Assembly (NCBI RefSeq): GCF_002221595.1
Contig: NZ_NHMP01000001.1
Coordinates: 62,001 to 126,000 of the forward strand
Direction: 5' to 3'
Length of the DNA stretch: 64,000 nucleotides
DNA from: Turicimonas muris
Lineage (GTDB): Bacteria; Pseudomonadota; Gammaproteobacteria; Burkholderiales; Burkholderiaceae_F
Of the stretch, positions 9,427 through 18,772 are shown piece by piece (position 1 is the stretch's first letter; each line of letters begins with the position of its first letter). The notes under the pieces were generated by a model. It made no database searches. It saw only the letters and a program-made list of their open reading frames with translations, and was not told the DNA's origin. The position numbers and the translations under genes were made by a program.

Positions 9427-10413
9427 ATGAACAAACAGCTTTGTATCTCTTCAGCCGCAGTACTCTCGTTAACGACTCTTCTTATGTGTTCTTTGGTACA
9501 AGCCAAAACTGCTGTCGTATATTTCTCTAAATTTGAGAATTCAGTGAGTCCAACCGTGGACTCGGTAACTCAAGCCTCTTATCATCCTTCTTCCAAGCTC
9601 GGCTCATCAGCTTATGTTGCTAACATCATTGCCAAAACCAACTCAAGCGATGTGTATCCGATTAGAGTGAAGAGTCCGTATCCGGATTCTTTTGAAGAAA
9701 CGATTGAACGAAATCATAGTGAACAGAACCGGGGTACTAGACCAGAGCTTATTTCCGTACCTGATTTAACTCCTTACGATACGATCTATTTAGGATTTCC
9801 GGTCTGGAATATGAGAGTCCCCCAAGCGGTTGTAAGCTTTTTGGCGACAGAGAATCTTAAAGGTAAGCGTGTGATTCCGTTCTGTACTCATGACGGTTAT
9901 GGCTGTGCATCTGCTTTTGGTTCCTTAAACCGATTCTTGCCTCAAAGCCAAGTAGAAAAGGATGGATTTCAATTATCCTCAGCAGATTTGGATTCCGCTC
10001 CGACTAGAGTTTCGGCTTGGTTAAAACGCTTTGTTCCGGATGCACAAGCATCTTCTCTTAGAAAAATTTCATGTACCGTGGGAGGCAGAAAGCTAACCAT
10101 AGAACTGAACAATACTCCCGAGGCAATGGAGTTTTACCGGCAGCTTCCTCTGAAAGCACGCATGGGAGAATTTGGCGGACGGGAGTTTTATGGACCGATG
10201 CCCGGCAAAATCAACGCGGTTTCTAAAGGTCAGTACACCTTTGAAGATGGCACTTTAACTTATTGCCCAACAAACGATACAGTTGCGATTTTCTATGCTC
10301 AAAGCACTCGGCCGCATTTGAGTATGGCCGTTTATCCAATGGGCAAAGTCACATCAGATCTGTCTGTTTTTAACGAACTTAAATCCTACGAAGTCTTTGA
10401 ATTCACGAAATAA
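9427..10413 (+). CDS. Exported flavodoxin-fold protein fused to a cyclophilin-like domain
   Basis: The protein has 328 residues from ATG 9427, chosen because AAGGTG lies 6 bases upstream; in-frame starts at 9418 and 9421 are alternatives. Residues about 1-27 form a signal peptide (hydrophobic core LSLTTLLMC, likely cut after VQA). Residues about 28-200 resemble the Flavodoxin_4 family: TAVVYFSKF, a long insertion replacing the usual short phosphate loop, YDTIYLGFPVWNMRVPQAVVSFL, and VIPFCTHDGYG. Residues about 215-328 resemble the cyclophilin-like fold often fused to such flavodoxins (FGGREFYGPMPG, GTLTYCPTNDTVAIFYAQ). It is probably a periplasmic FMN protein. It is first in the operon; the electron partner is not known. 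Confidence 0.75.
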   Translation: MNKQLCISSAAVLSLTTLLMCSLVQAKTAVVYFSKFENSVSPTVDSVTQASYHPSSKLGSSAYVANIIAKTNSSDVYPIRVKSPYPDSFEETIERNHSEQNRGTRPELISVPDLTPYDTIYLGFPVWNMRVPQAVVSFLATENLKGKRVIPFCTHDGYGCASAFGSLNRFLPQSQVEKDGFQLSSADLDSAPTRVSAWLKRFVPDAQASSLRKISCTVGGRKLTIELNNTPEAMEFYRQLPLKARMGEFGGREFYGPMPGKINAVSKGQYTFEDGTLTYCPTNDTVAIFYAQSTRPHLSMAVYPMGKVTSDLSVFNELKSYEVFEFTK

Positions 10414-10423
10414 GAGGTTCGTA

Positions 10424-11032
10424 ATGTTCAAAATCGCAATGCTGATTTTAATTCTGCTTCTTGTGAGCATGAATGTGGTCGAGGAAGAAGCGCATGAATA
10501 TTTAGCCTTTTTTGCTGCTGCTGTTTTCGTGTGTCACGCTGCGGCTCAGAAGTGGTGGTTTTCCGCTGTCTGTCCGAGGTTTGGCATGGCCCTGAGGATT
10601 AAAAGCCTTTCTGTAATTGCCTTAATGATTGTATTTTTGTTCACGATGATCTCAGGAGCTCTTCTTTCCAGGTACGCCCTCCCTATGCTGAGAGTCAAAA
10701 CAATACAAGCACTGATGATCGACGTGCATCATAGCCTGGGCATGGTTTTTCTCTTACTTTCTTTTTTTCACTTTGGCGTACACCTTTCGATAGAGAAGAT
10801 CAAAGCAATAGGGATAGTAAAAGTCGGTTTTGTTACCTTGGGAATGCTTGTTTTATACATCGCTTTGCATTGTCTGCCGGACTTTGTATACAGCGACTTC
10901 GAGATGAATATGGTCGATTTGCTCCGAAATTATGATTCTGGACTTTTTCTGGTCACCCTTGTTCCGTTTATCTCGGTATTCCTTGGGCTTCTTTTGAACA
11001 CACTGCCAATTTGGAGGGCCAACAATGTTTAG
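10424..11032 (+). CDS. DUF4405-like integral membrane protein, probable haem-b binder
   Basis: A 202-residue inner-membrane protein with about five helices (roughly 3-20, 25-45, 58-82, 103-122 and 132-150, plus a C-terminal one near 172-192). ATG 10424 is preferred over an upstream in-frame TTG because AAGAGG sits just before it. Histidines occur in pairs near helix ends: H24 and H38, H102/H103 with H116 and H120. This arrangement is typical of DUF4405 and other cytochrome-b-like membrane proteins. Lying between exported flavodoxins, it could pass electrons between the quinone pool and a periplasmic flavoprotein. That role is inference. Confidence 0.6.
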   Translation: MFKIAMLILILLLVSMNVVEEEAHEYLAFFAAAVFVCHAAAQKWWFSAVCPRFGMALRIKSLSVIALMIVFLFTMISGALLSRYALPMLRVKTIQALMIDVHHSLGMVFLLLSFFHFGVHLSIEKIKAIGIVKVGFVTLGMLVLYIALHCLPDFVYSDFEMNMVDLLRNYDSGLFLVTLVPFISVFLGLLLNTLPIWRANNV

Positions 11033-11648
11033 GCGACACTTCATTCTTTCCGCATTAGTTATGCCGGCTTTTCCGACGATTGTCTTGGGATCCGGACGGA
11101 AGATTCTCGTAGCCTATTACTCCTGGTATGACAATACGTTCCAAGAACAGATTAGACCATCGGACATCGACGCAACGACTAGCGCGAGTCTACAGGCTCC
11201 GGGTCAAGTTACGATGGCGGCCAGATGGATAGGAGAGGCGACTGCTGCACAAGTGATCCCTATTTTGGCCAAAGAGCCGTATCCGGTGAATTACGACGAC
11301 TGCTTAGACCAGGCCATTGACGAAAAAACGCGTAAATATCGTCCGGCATTATCCAGCCGACAACTTTTTCCTGAATTTGATTTTCTTTTTCTTGGGTTCC
11401 CAAACTGGAGCTATACCTTGCCGATGACAGTCTGCAGTTTCCTGGAAATGCTTCCGGCTAAAGGAAAAATCATTGCTCCGTTTTGCGTTCATGGGACAGG
11501 AGGACTGGCTCGAACAAGCGCAGAACTTAGACGGTGCGCTCGGAACGCCAAAATTCTTCCGACTCTTTCCATTAACCGAGACGATTTAGCACATTCAGAA
11601 CAAACAGTTAAAGAGTGGGCCTTGTATGCATTAAAGCAAACTTTCTAG
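11025..11648 (+). CDS. Exported flavodoxin-fold protein with Tat-like signal
   Basis: A 207-residue protein that overlaps the preceding membrane gene by 8 bases. The N-terminus MFRRHFILSALVMPAFPTIVLG has an RR pair ahead of a modest hydrophobic stretch, as in twin-arginine signals, which suits export with FMN already bound. The mature part follows Flavodoxin_4: KILVAYYSWYDNT, then an insertion ending TTSASLQAPGQVTMAARWI, FDFLFLGFPNWSYTLPMTVCSFL, and IIAPFCVHGTGG. It is a second, diverged flavodoxin in the operon. Its redox partner is unknown. Confidence 0.75.
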   Translation: MFRRHFILSALVMPAFPTIVLGSGRKILVAYYSWYDNTFQEQIRPSDIDATTSASLQAPGQVTMAARWIGEATAAQVIPILAKEPYPVNYDDCLDQAIDEKTRKYRPALSSRQLFPEFDFLFLGFPNWSYTLPMTVCSFLEMLPAKGKIIAPFCVHGTGGLARTSAELRRCARNAKILPTLSINRDDLAHSEQTVKEWALYALKQTF

Positions 11649-11664
11649 CACAAAGGAGAAATCA

Positions 11665-12204
11665 ATGAATCGCAGAAGTATCTTACAAACTTTCTTAACG
11701 GGCTTTCTTTCCGCTTCGATTACGTCTTACGCCGCTGGAAAGGATCTTAAAAGTCTCATTGTCTTTTATTCAAGATCTGGGCATACGGAGACTTTGGCAA
11801 ACACTTTAGCGAAGCTAACCGGAGCCGAAACTATAAGAATCGAAAGCACATCTCCCTATCCGACAGATTATGACGCAACAATCGAACGCTTTAAAGCTGA
11901 GCGTGCGGCAAACACTCTTCCGGCTATTTATCCGATTGAAAAAGATTTAAATAGCTATGACGTAATTTATATCGGCTCGCCTACGTGGGGAGGACATCTG
12001 TGTTATCCAATTCAGAGGTTTCTTCAAGACACGAAGCTCCGAGGAAAAACTCTAATGCTGTTCACATCTCACGGCGGCAGCGGAGAAGCCTCAACTTTGG
12101 ATGATCTTCAGCGACTGGCGCCGGGAAATCAATATCGCAATATTGCATTTTACGGCAGCGGATTTGGTGCTTCCAAGCAATTCAAACATTGGCTTTCTAT
12201 CTAG
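11665..12204 (+). CDS. Exported flavodoxin with Tat-like signal
   Basis: A 179-residue protein preceded by AAAGGAG. The N-terminus MNRRSILQTFLTGFLSASITSYAAG has the RRxxLxxF arrangement of a twin-arginine signal. The mature protein is a compact Flavodoxin_4 domain with a canonical phosphate loop (SRSGHTETLA near residue 35), a YDVIYIGSPTWGGHLCYPIQRFL loop and LFTSHGGSGEAS. It is the most regular of the three flavodoxins and lacks the long insertion. It lies 16 bases after the second flavodoxin. Confidence 0.8.
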   Translation: MNRRSILQTFLTGFLSASITSYAAGKDLKSLIVFYSRSGHTETLANTLAKLTGAETIRIESTSPYPTDYDATIERFKAERAANTLPAIYPIEKDLNSYDVIYIGSPTWGGHLCYPIQRFLQDTKLRGKTLMLFTSHGGSGEASTLDDLQRLAPGNQYRNIAFYGSGFGASKQFKHWLSI

Positions 12205-12213
12205 GGAGAATTC

Positions 12214-13239
12214 ATGATGAACAAACTTCGATATTTTGCTCTTTGCTCAGCTGTGGGCTTCTGTGCGGCCGGAGTAGCGGCTGCGCAAACCGTTGCCGAC
12301 GGTATTAATGTTTTGGGATCAACTTCTGTAAAATTCGCATCCGGACCGGAAACAATCGCAGGTAATTTGTACCTTCCGGCAAATTACGATGCTTCACAAA
12401 AATATCCGGCTATCGTGGTGAGTCATCCGTGGGGCGGCGTTAAGGAACAAACTGCAGGTCTCTACGCACAAAGATTAGCGAAAGAAGGTTTTGTCATTTT
12501 GGCCTATGATGCCTCTCATTATGGAGAAAGTACCGGCACACCAAGAGATTACGAAGATCCTTCAGTACGGCTGAGAGATATCAGAAGCGCAGTGAGCTTC
12601 CTAGAAAATCGTCAGGAAGTAAGGACCGGAGCGGTGGACACCTTAGGTATTTGCGCCGGAGGCGGTTATACCTTGCATGAGGCGCAGTTCGATCCTCGGG
12701 TCAAAGCGACGGCCGCTGTCGTAGCCTACGATATCGGGGGAGCGGCCCGGCACGGAATCGAAGGATCTGAGGTCTCTTCTGAGCAGTTCTAAAACACATT
12801 GAAAGCTGTTGCCGACGAATGGAGTCGTATTGAAAAAGGAGAAAAGCCGAAGGTTTTTCCGTTGCTCCCGGATAAAAAGGACTGGACGGATAAGACCGAT
12901 GACTTCACAAAAGAAGCCTTTAGTTACTATCGAGAGAAGCGCGGAGCCTCTCCCAATGCATCCAATAAATTCCATTTTGCAACGTTAGGCTTGTTCGCGG
13001 GGTACTATCCGCTTGAACACATGGAGGCGATTTCGCCGAGGCCAGTCCTAATTATCGCTGGAGAAAAGGCACAGACGCTGCGCTTCAGCAAGGAAGCTTA
13101 CGAAAAAGCAAAAGAACCAAAAGAGCTAGTCGTGGTTCCTGGAGCCTCTCACTTTGCTATGTATGACAAAGAAGAATTTGTGGCGCCTACCGTTGCAAAA
13201 TTAGCCGATTTCTTTAGAAAGAACCTGATTAGCAAATAG
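12214..13239 (+). pseudogene. Alpha/beta hydrolase (dienelactone-hydrolase type), interrupted by an in-frame TAA
   Basis: A single frame runs through both halves, interrupted only by TAA at 12790-12792 (codon 193 of 341). The first part has a signal peptide (cut near AAAQT), the oxyanion region SHPWGGVKEQ and the nucleophile elbow GICAGGG, with cysteine at the nucleophile position. The second part carries PRPVLIIAGEKA and the catalytic-histidine motif GASHFAMYD. Both sides of the stop look normal for the family, so a CAA, AAA or GAA codon probably became TAA. It is likely a recent pseudogene, unless readthrough or a sequence error is involved. A restart at TTG 12799 would give only the C-terminal half. 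Confidence 0.75.
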
Positions 13240-14309
<1,070 letters not shown>

Positions 14310-14562
14310 GCGTATTTCAGGAAAAATCTTAAGGACTTTCGCAAGAGTGCTGAAACTTTTATCAGTTACTGCCGGAGACCTTGTTCTTCAGGAAGGAGGG
14401 GCGAACAACGGATTTTGCCGGCAGGAACTGTTTACTTATGAATAAGAAAACAAAAAGGTCAACAGCAGAGAAGTATTTTTACTAGAGATTTTCCATTGCA
14501 TCGAACACAACTACAGACACTCCGGCCTCGGTTGGTTCTAAAGACGGGAAATGGAAATATTG
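14310..14562. other. Intergenic stretch with no recognised gene
   Basis: This stretch lies between the convergent frameshifted reductase and the PNPOx-family gene. It contains a GGAAGGAGGGG run near 14391-14401 with no start codon at a useful distance. A distant inverted repeat, CTGCCGG near 14367 and CCGGCAG near 14417, is also present. No convincing gene or RNA was seen. Confidence 0.5.
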
Positions 14563-15069
14563 CTATTTTTTCTCGCGGAGTTTTTGGCCTGCAAGCCGCA
14601 CTTCTTCTAGAGCCTGCTTTCCGGTCATGCATTCAATGACAAGCGCGTACACTTCTACATATTGCTTCGAAGACTGAATCTCGTCTTCATTGTCAGGAAT
14701 CCCGAAACAAAATTTTTCAGCCAAGGCTCGTAATGCTTTGACTTTTTCTTCTTCGGTCTCAATTTTTTTGAGGTGCCCCCAAACGATCACGCTTCTGAAA
14801 TCGTTGGCTCGCAGAGAAGGTACTACGAAGCTCTGATCAACCACACAAAAACTGGTTTTAGAGGTTCGCTTAAAACTCTCAGATTTATAGCCTTTGGGCC
14901 GGCCGTGAAAAAATATCTTGTCACCATGCCGAACGAAGCTCACAGGAACGGTATAGATATAGCCGTCATCTCCGTTTAAACCGATGACTCCGTGAATGTT
15001 CCTGTCCAGTATGGCTTTACATTCTTCAATACTTAGTACTTGTTTATTTCGAACGATGTCTTGTCTCAT
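14563..15069 (-). CDS. Pyridoxamine 5'-phosphate oxidase family protein (NimA-like)
   Basis: A 168-residue split-barrel flavin-binding protein. The N-terminal LSIEECKAILDRNIHGVIGLNGDDGYIYTVPVSFV pattern, then IFFHGRPKGYKSE and TSFCVVDQ, is typical of the small PNPOx-like family that includes 5-nitroimidazole-resistance (Nim) proteins and flavin reductases. The start ATG overlaps the stop of the upstream MocR gene (TAATG), so the two are translationally coupled. The actual substrate and cofactor (FMN or F420) cannot be read from the sequence. Confidence 0.75.
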   Translation of the reverse strand: MRQDIVRNKQVLSIEECKAILDRNIHGVIGLNGDDGYIYTVPVSFVRHGDKIFFHGRPKGYKSESFKRTSKTSFCVVDQSFVVPSLRANDFRSVIVWGHLKKIETEEEKVKALRALAEKFCFGIPDNEDEIQSSKQYVEVYALVIECMTGKQALEEVRLAGQKLREKK

Positions 15070-16580
15070 TAGTAGGCTCGATTAAGAAAGTTTGTAATGC
15101 CGTCTCTTAGCTGACGGTAGCTATCAGTCAATATCTGTTCAGAGAAATGTGCATATCCTAAAATCAAACCGGACTGAGGTTTCTCCTTCACATAACAGGG
15201 GGAGAGAGGTCGGCTTTCTATATGATAATTTTGTCGTAAATAGAGGTTTAGCTCGACATCATTTATTTTTAACTCGGGTTTGAAGATAAAGGTTAAATGC
15301 GTACCGCCGGTATTTGCTTCCAGAGCTCCAAACTGGCTTAGAAGAGATTGGATGCATTGGACGGAAGTTTCGCGCCGCTTTTGATACATTCTTTTGAGTC
15401 TTCTGATATGAGCCTCATAGAAGCCGCCCTCAATAAATTCTGTAAGGATTACCGAGTGGACCTCACTCGAATGTCTGAGGGTCAGCATTTTTATGCCTTC
15501 AATGATCGGGATTAATTGTTCAGGAACAACAATGTATCCCATGTTGAACCCAGGATATATCGTTTTAGTAAAACTTCCCATGTAAATGGTTGAGCCAGTT
15601 TTATCTAAGGATGCAATGGCTGGGTTGGGTTCGTCAGCGGTAAAGAGTTCGGTATCGTAACCGTCTTCTAAAATCCACTTTCCGCAAGAATTTGCCCAGT
15701 CGATAAGTTCTAGTTTCCTCTCCAGACTCATCAACTGTCCTGTCGGATACTGAAAGCTCGGTGTGACGATTACAGCATCCAGCTCTTTATCGCTAGAAAG
15801 CTGATTGATACAGATACCATTCTCGTTTGCCGGAATAGGAATAGGACGGTGCCCTAAAAATTCAACTAAATCACGATGAGGCCTGAAGCCGGGATCTTCA
15901 ACTGCGATTTTGGCGCCTTCACTAAACAGAGCTTGTAAAGCTAAATAAAGGTCTTCCTGAACCCCGGATGTGATAATTACTTGAGAACCGGAACAATTGA
16001 TTCCTCTGCTTCTTCTCAACAAATCAGCAATGACTTTTTTAAATGGCCGATAGCCGCCCGGTTCTGCGTAGGCATTGTGCATCCAGGGGCTTTTTGAAAC
16101 TCTTCCCACGATTGTTGTCCAGTCTTTTCCCGGGAGGCTTTCCATGTCAGGCGCAATAAGAGCAAAAGGTACTTCCTTTTGTACTGGAAACTGTAAAGCC
16201 TGTTTTGCAATTTCAGTTTTAACTGGTAATTTGGGTTTTTTTATGTTGTTGGACAATGTTGCAATGGAAGATTTATGTAAATCCAAATCAATTGCGCATT
16301 CACTGACAAAACAACCCCGGCCTTTCTCACTGAATATCCATCCTTCTTCTAATAAGCGCTTGTAAGCCTGCGTGACTGTCGTACGAGACAGATTCAGCAT
16401 AGCACTTAAAACTCGAGAAGACGGAAGTTCATCACCGCTTTTTAAAAAACCTTCGGAAATCAGATTTTCGATTTTCTTTGACAGTTGATAATAAGCCGGA
16501 GGAGATTCTTTCTCCTTGTTTATCCGGATAATCTGAAAACATGGATTAATGGCTTGGGTCATAAAAATCTGTGTCAGCAA
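15069..16580 (-). CDS. MocR/GntR-type regulator with aminotransferase domain
   Basis: A 503-residue regulator with an N-terminal GntR-type winged helix (about 27-95: GDELPSSRVLSAMLNLSRTTVTQAYKRLLEEGW) and a fold-type I aminotransferase-like domain (about 135-500). PLP-binding features are visible: PSFQYPTG near 274, EDGYDTEL near 305, and the Schiff-base lysine K339 in SFTKTIYPG. Known MocR regulators of this type sense PLP or GABA. M7 (16562) is an alternative start. Its operon partner is a PNPOx-family protein, so vitamin B6 or flavin homeostasis is a reasonable but unproven theme. Confidence 0.85.
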   Translation of the reverse strand: MLTQIFMTQAINPCFQIIRINKEKESPPAYYQLSKKIENLISEGFLKSGDELPSSRVLSAMLNLSRTTVTQAYKRLLEEGWIFSEKGRGCFVSECAIDLDLHKSSIATLSNNIKKPKLPVKTEIAKQALQFPVQKEVPFALIAPDMESLPGKDWTTIVGRVSKSPWMHNAYAEPGGYRPFKKVIADLLRRSRGINCSGSQVIITSGVQEDLYLALQALFSEGAKIAVEDPGFRPHRDLVEFLGHRPIPIPANENGICINQLSSDKELDAVIVTPSFQYPTGQLMSLERKLELIDWANSCGKWILEDGYDTELFTADEPNPAIASLDKTGSTIYMGSFTKTIYPGFNMGYIVVPEQLIPIIEGIKMLTLRHSSEVHSVILTEFIEGGFYEAHIRRLKRMYQKRRETSVQCIQSLLSQFGALEANTGGTHLTFIFKPELKINDVELNLYLRQNYHIESRPLSPCYVKEKPQSGLILGYAHFSEQILTDSYRQLRDGITNFLNRAY

Positions 16581-16650
16581 ATAACTTCCAACTTAGAATA
16601 ATCAGAAAATATTATCAAAGCACTCGGTGCTTTTGTTTAACAGCAATGTG

Positions 16651-16689
16651 AGAAAAAACTGAAACGAAGCATAAAACTTCGTTTCAGTT
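16651..16689 (-). terminator. Strong terminator of the multihaem cytochrome gene
   Basis: Twelve-base arms (16658-16669 and 16677-16688) pair perfectly around a 7-base loop. Read on the minus strand, a run of six T follows. It lies about 10 bases beyond the cytochrome stop codon. Confidence 0.9.
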
Positions 16690-16698
16690 AAAGATTGC

Positions 16699-18390
16699 CT
16701 AGCCTTTGATCGCCTTATTAGCTTCGGTTGTGGCTGTTCTTAATTTCTTGATAACTTCGGAGGAAGTCTTTTCGAACCCTCTCGGATCATGAACTCCTTC
16801 CGAATAGTCACTGAAGTACCAACCTCTAGTGTGTAAATACAGACTGTAGGCGTCTTGAAGTTCTTTGTATTGAGTTTCCGGTATCTTAACGTCGCCATTC
16901 TTGGCTTGTACTAGCAGTTTTCTAGCGGCAGCGCCGTACCGTTCGAGTCTTTCTTTATGGATACGGTATCTTTGTTGGATAGTTGCAACCATGTAAGCTG
17001 CTTGACCTTCACTCCAGTTGTCTCTGTTCGGATTGCCGTGGCAGTCGCTGCGGGCGCATGTGTTCTTGTATTTAAGGCTCGGTAAGCTCGGCTGGTGTTC
17101 CAATTTACCGTTTTCTTTTTTCGCGAAATGGCAGTCAGTGCAGCCTACTCCGGCTTTACCGTGTGTGGAACCAACAAGTGTTTCCATGTGATAGTGGTCA
17201 GTAGAAACCTTCTTTACACCAGTTTCTTTGTCAATACCATTATGCAGTCCTAAGCCTCTGACAATATTCCAACGCTCGATTGGATTGGCCGCAAAAAACG
17301 TTCCCACGGACCATCCTTCTCGATCAATCGCCTCTTTGGGATGAGCAAGCTGGCCGTCGGAATCTTTGTAGAAAGTTTCAGAACGATTGTGTCCTTGGTG
17401 GCACTGTCCGCACATATAGTTTGAATTGGCTTTTTCCAAAATGGCAATCTTTCTCGGATAGCCTCTTACACCCATATTGAAAACTTCAATCTTCGGATAA
17501 CCTGTCTTGCCGGCATTCTTTTGATAGTTGTAGTCCTTGAAGTCCTTATGGGTCATGGCTTCTATCAAGTGATCAAAAACAATTCTTGGTTCGGCCGAGT
17601 GAGGATCATGACAGGTAATGCAGTTAAAACTGTTGTTGACGGTCTTCAATACTTTGTGATCCGGATCATTGAAAGCTAGAGGAGCTTTCGGATGTTTCTT
17701 TCCGAGGTATGCAAAATCCATCATATTGTCGCTAGTTTTGCATTTAAGACAGTCGGAACGGCCCATAATCTCTCTTCCTTTGTGCGGGCGCCATGTTAGG
17801 GACAGAGTTTTTGACGGCTTAATGGCATCACCTTCTTGAGGTCTGGTGTCAATTAAAGCCTCCCACATAGGAGCTCCGGGCTTGGACATGTCCTTATAAA
17901 AGTCTTTGTATTCATAGCGACCGTCAGAACGAATGTTTGCTAAATCTGTGACGATGCTTGAGTGAAATCTAGGCAAACGATATTGAATGTCGCGGAAGGA
18001 GTTATCGCCAGCGATATCTCTAATGACGGAATACGTCTGAGGTTTATTGTTCAAAGCCCACTGATAGTGGTACTTGGGATCCATAATGTCTTTGTGCTGT
18101 TCCTGGTGACACTGACCGCAGGCCGCATATTCAAAGTGGGTCGTGGGGCGATTGTCTGCGCTCGGGGCTTTTAAGTGGTTTGCTTCGATATCATGGCAGG
18201 AGGTGCAGTTTAAATTTTTGTGGGCACCTCTGGTGGATAATGTTTTAATGGCCGTACTATGACAACCAAAACATTGGTTCTTGTCTATTTCTTTTAAGAA
18301 ATTTGAATTTGTCGTATTGTCAGCAGCAAAAACCGATGTAGCAAGTAACATGGAAAAGCTTAATAAGGTAGTGGTCGATAGAAATTTCAT
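16699..18390 (-). CDS. Multihaem cytochrome c, octahaem nitrite-reductase-like (CxxCK catalytic motif)
   Basis: A 563-residue secreted periplasmic cytochrome with a signal peptide (about 1-22, VFA/AD). Haem motifs begin at C40, C62, C91 (all CxxCH), C214 (CLKCK, lysine K218 as haem ligand), C257, C327, C417 (CxxCH) and C445 (CARSDCH, a CX4CH). The CxxCK haem marks ammonia-forming nitrite reductases. As motif four of eight it matches octahaem nitrite reductases (the Thioalkalivibrio type) rather than pentahaem NrfA, where it is motif one. HGKAGVGCTDCH near 410 resembles the NrfA active-site segment. It probably reduces nitrite (and perhaps hydroxylamine or sulfite) to its end product. No nrfH-like donor or dedicated haem lyase lies beside it. 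AAGGAG precedes the start. Confidence 0.82.
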   Translation of the reverse strand: MKFLSTTTLLSFSMLLATSVFAADNTTNSNFLKEIDKNQCFGCHSTAIKTLSTRGAHKNLNCTSCHDIEANHLKAPSADNRPTTHFEYAACGQCHQEQHKDIMDPKYHYQWALNNKPQTYSVIRDIAGDNSFRDIQYRLPRFHSSIVTDLANIRSDGRYEYKDFYKDMSKPGAPMWEALIDTRPQEGDAIKPSKTLSLTWRPHKGREIMGRSDCLKCKTSDNMMDFAYLGKKHPKAPLAFNDPDHKVLKTVNNSFNCITCHDPHSAEPRIVFDHLIEAMTHKDFKDYNYQKNAGKTGYPKIEVFNMGVRGYPRKIAILEKANSNYMCGQCHQGHNRSETFYKDSDGQLAHPKEAIDREGWSVGTFFAANPIERWNIVRGLGLHNGIDKETGVKKVSTDHYHMETLVGSTHGKAGVGCTDCHFAKKENGKLEHQPSLPSLKYKNTCARSDCHGNPNRDNWSEGQAAYMVATIQQRYRIHKERLERYGAAARKLLVQAKNGDVKIPETQYKELQDAYSLYLHTRGWYFSDYSEGVHDPRGFEKTSSEVIKKLRTATTEANKAIKG

Positions 18391-18442
18391 TTATTTCTCC
18401 TTGTTCACAAAACCATTTTATTAAGGCCGGTTAAGCTTTCTG

Positions 18443-18463
18443 ATACCACTTTGAATCTGGTAT
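18443..18463 (-). promoter_or_regulatory. Inverted-repeat operator candidate for the cytochrome gene
   Basis: ATACCA (18443-18448) and TGGTAT (18458-18463) form a 6-bp inverted repeat with a 9-base spacer, 53-73 bases upstream of the start codon. One half contains TACCACT, which fits the NarL/NarP heptamer TACYNMT. The other half fits poorly. A role in nitrate/nitrite control is speculative. Confidence 0.3.
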
Positions 18464-18740
18464 TAATGTCCACTTTTAGGTTTTTCCCAGGATTCCGTAG
18501 CTGAAAGAGTGGGAGGAAAGATGAATACTCAAAAAAGTTCTAAGAGTGCAGACATCGGAGATGGAGAGGAGAGTTTGGTATTCAGAGGCCGAGGACGATT
18601 GGCCAAGAATGAAACTCAATTCTGAACTAACGAAGACAAAAAGGTTCTCGAAGCGAGTAAAAAAATAAATAGATAACTCTCTTTTATCCGTAATCGGACT
18701 TACAAGAAAATTCTGAGAGATATGGAAAAGAGGAGAAGAA

Positions 18741-18760
18741 AGGTTACAAGGCGGTAACCT
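18741..18760 (-). terminator. Terminator after tRNA-Pro
   Basis: A 7-bp stem AGGTTAC/GTAACCT has a 6-base loop. On the minus strand it is followed by a T/C-rich tail. It lies 13 bases beyond the tRNA end. Confidence 0.6.
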
Positions 18761-18772
18761 GTTGAATTTAAA

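Larger units (their letters stand above)
18391..18772. other. Control region upstream of the cytochrome gene; otherwise empty
   Basis: This 382-base gap lies between the cytochrome start and tRNA-Pro. It holds an inverted repeat at 18443-18463 and the tRNA-Pro terminator at 18741-18760. A longer minus-strand frame here reads through the tRNA and has no protein-like character. Confidence 0.5.

Noticed and set aside
14487-14562. Minus-strand continuation of the PNPOx frame after its stop, about 25 codons
   Set aside because: Open reading past a stop for this length is common by chance; no family resemblance was found.
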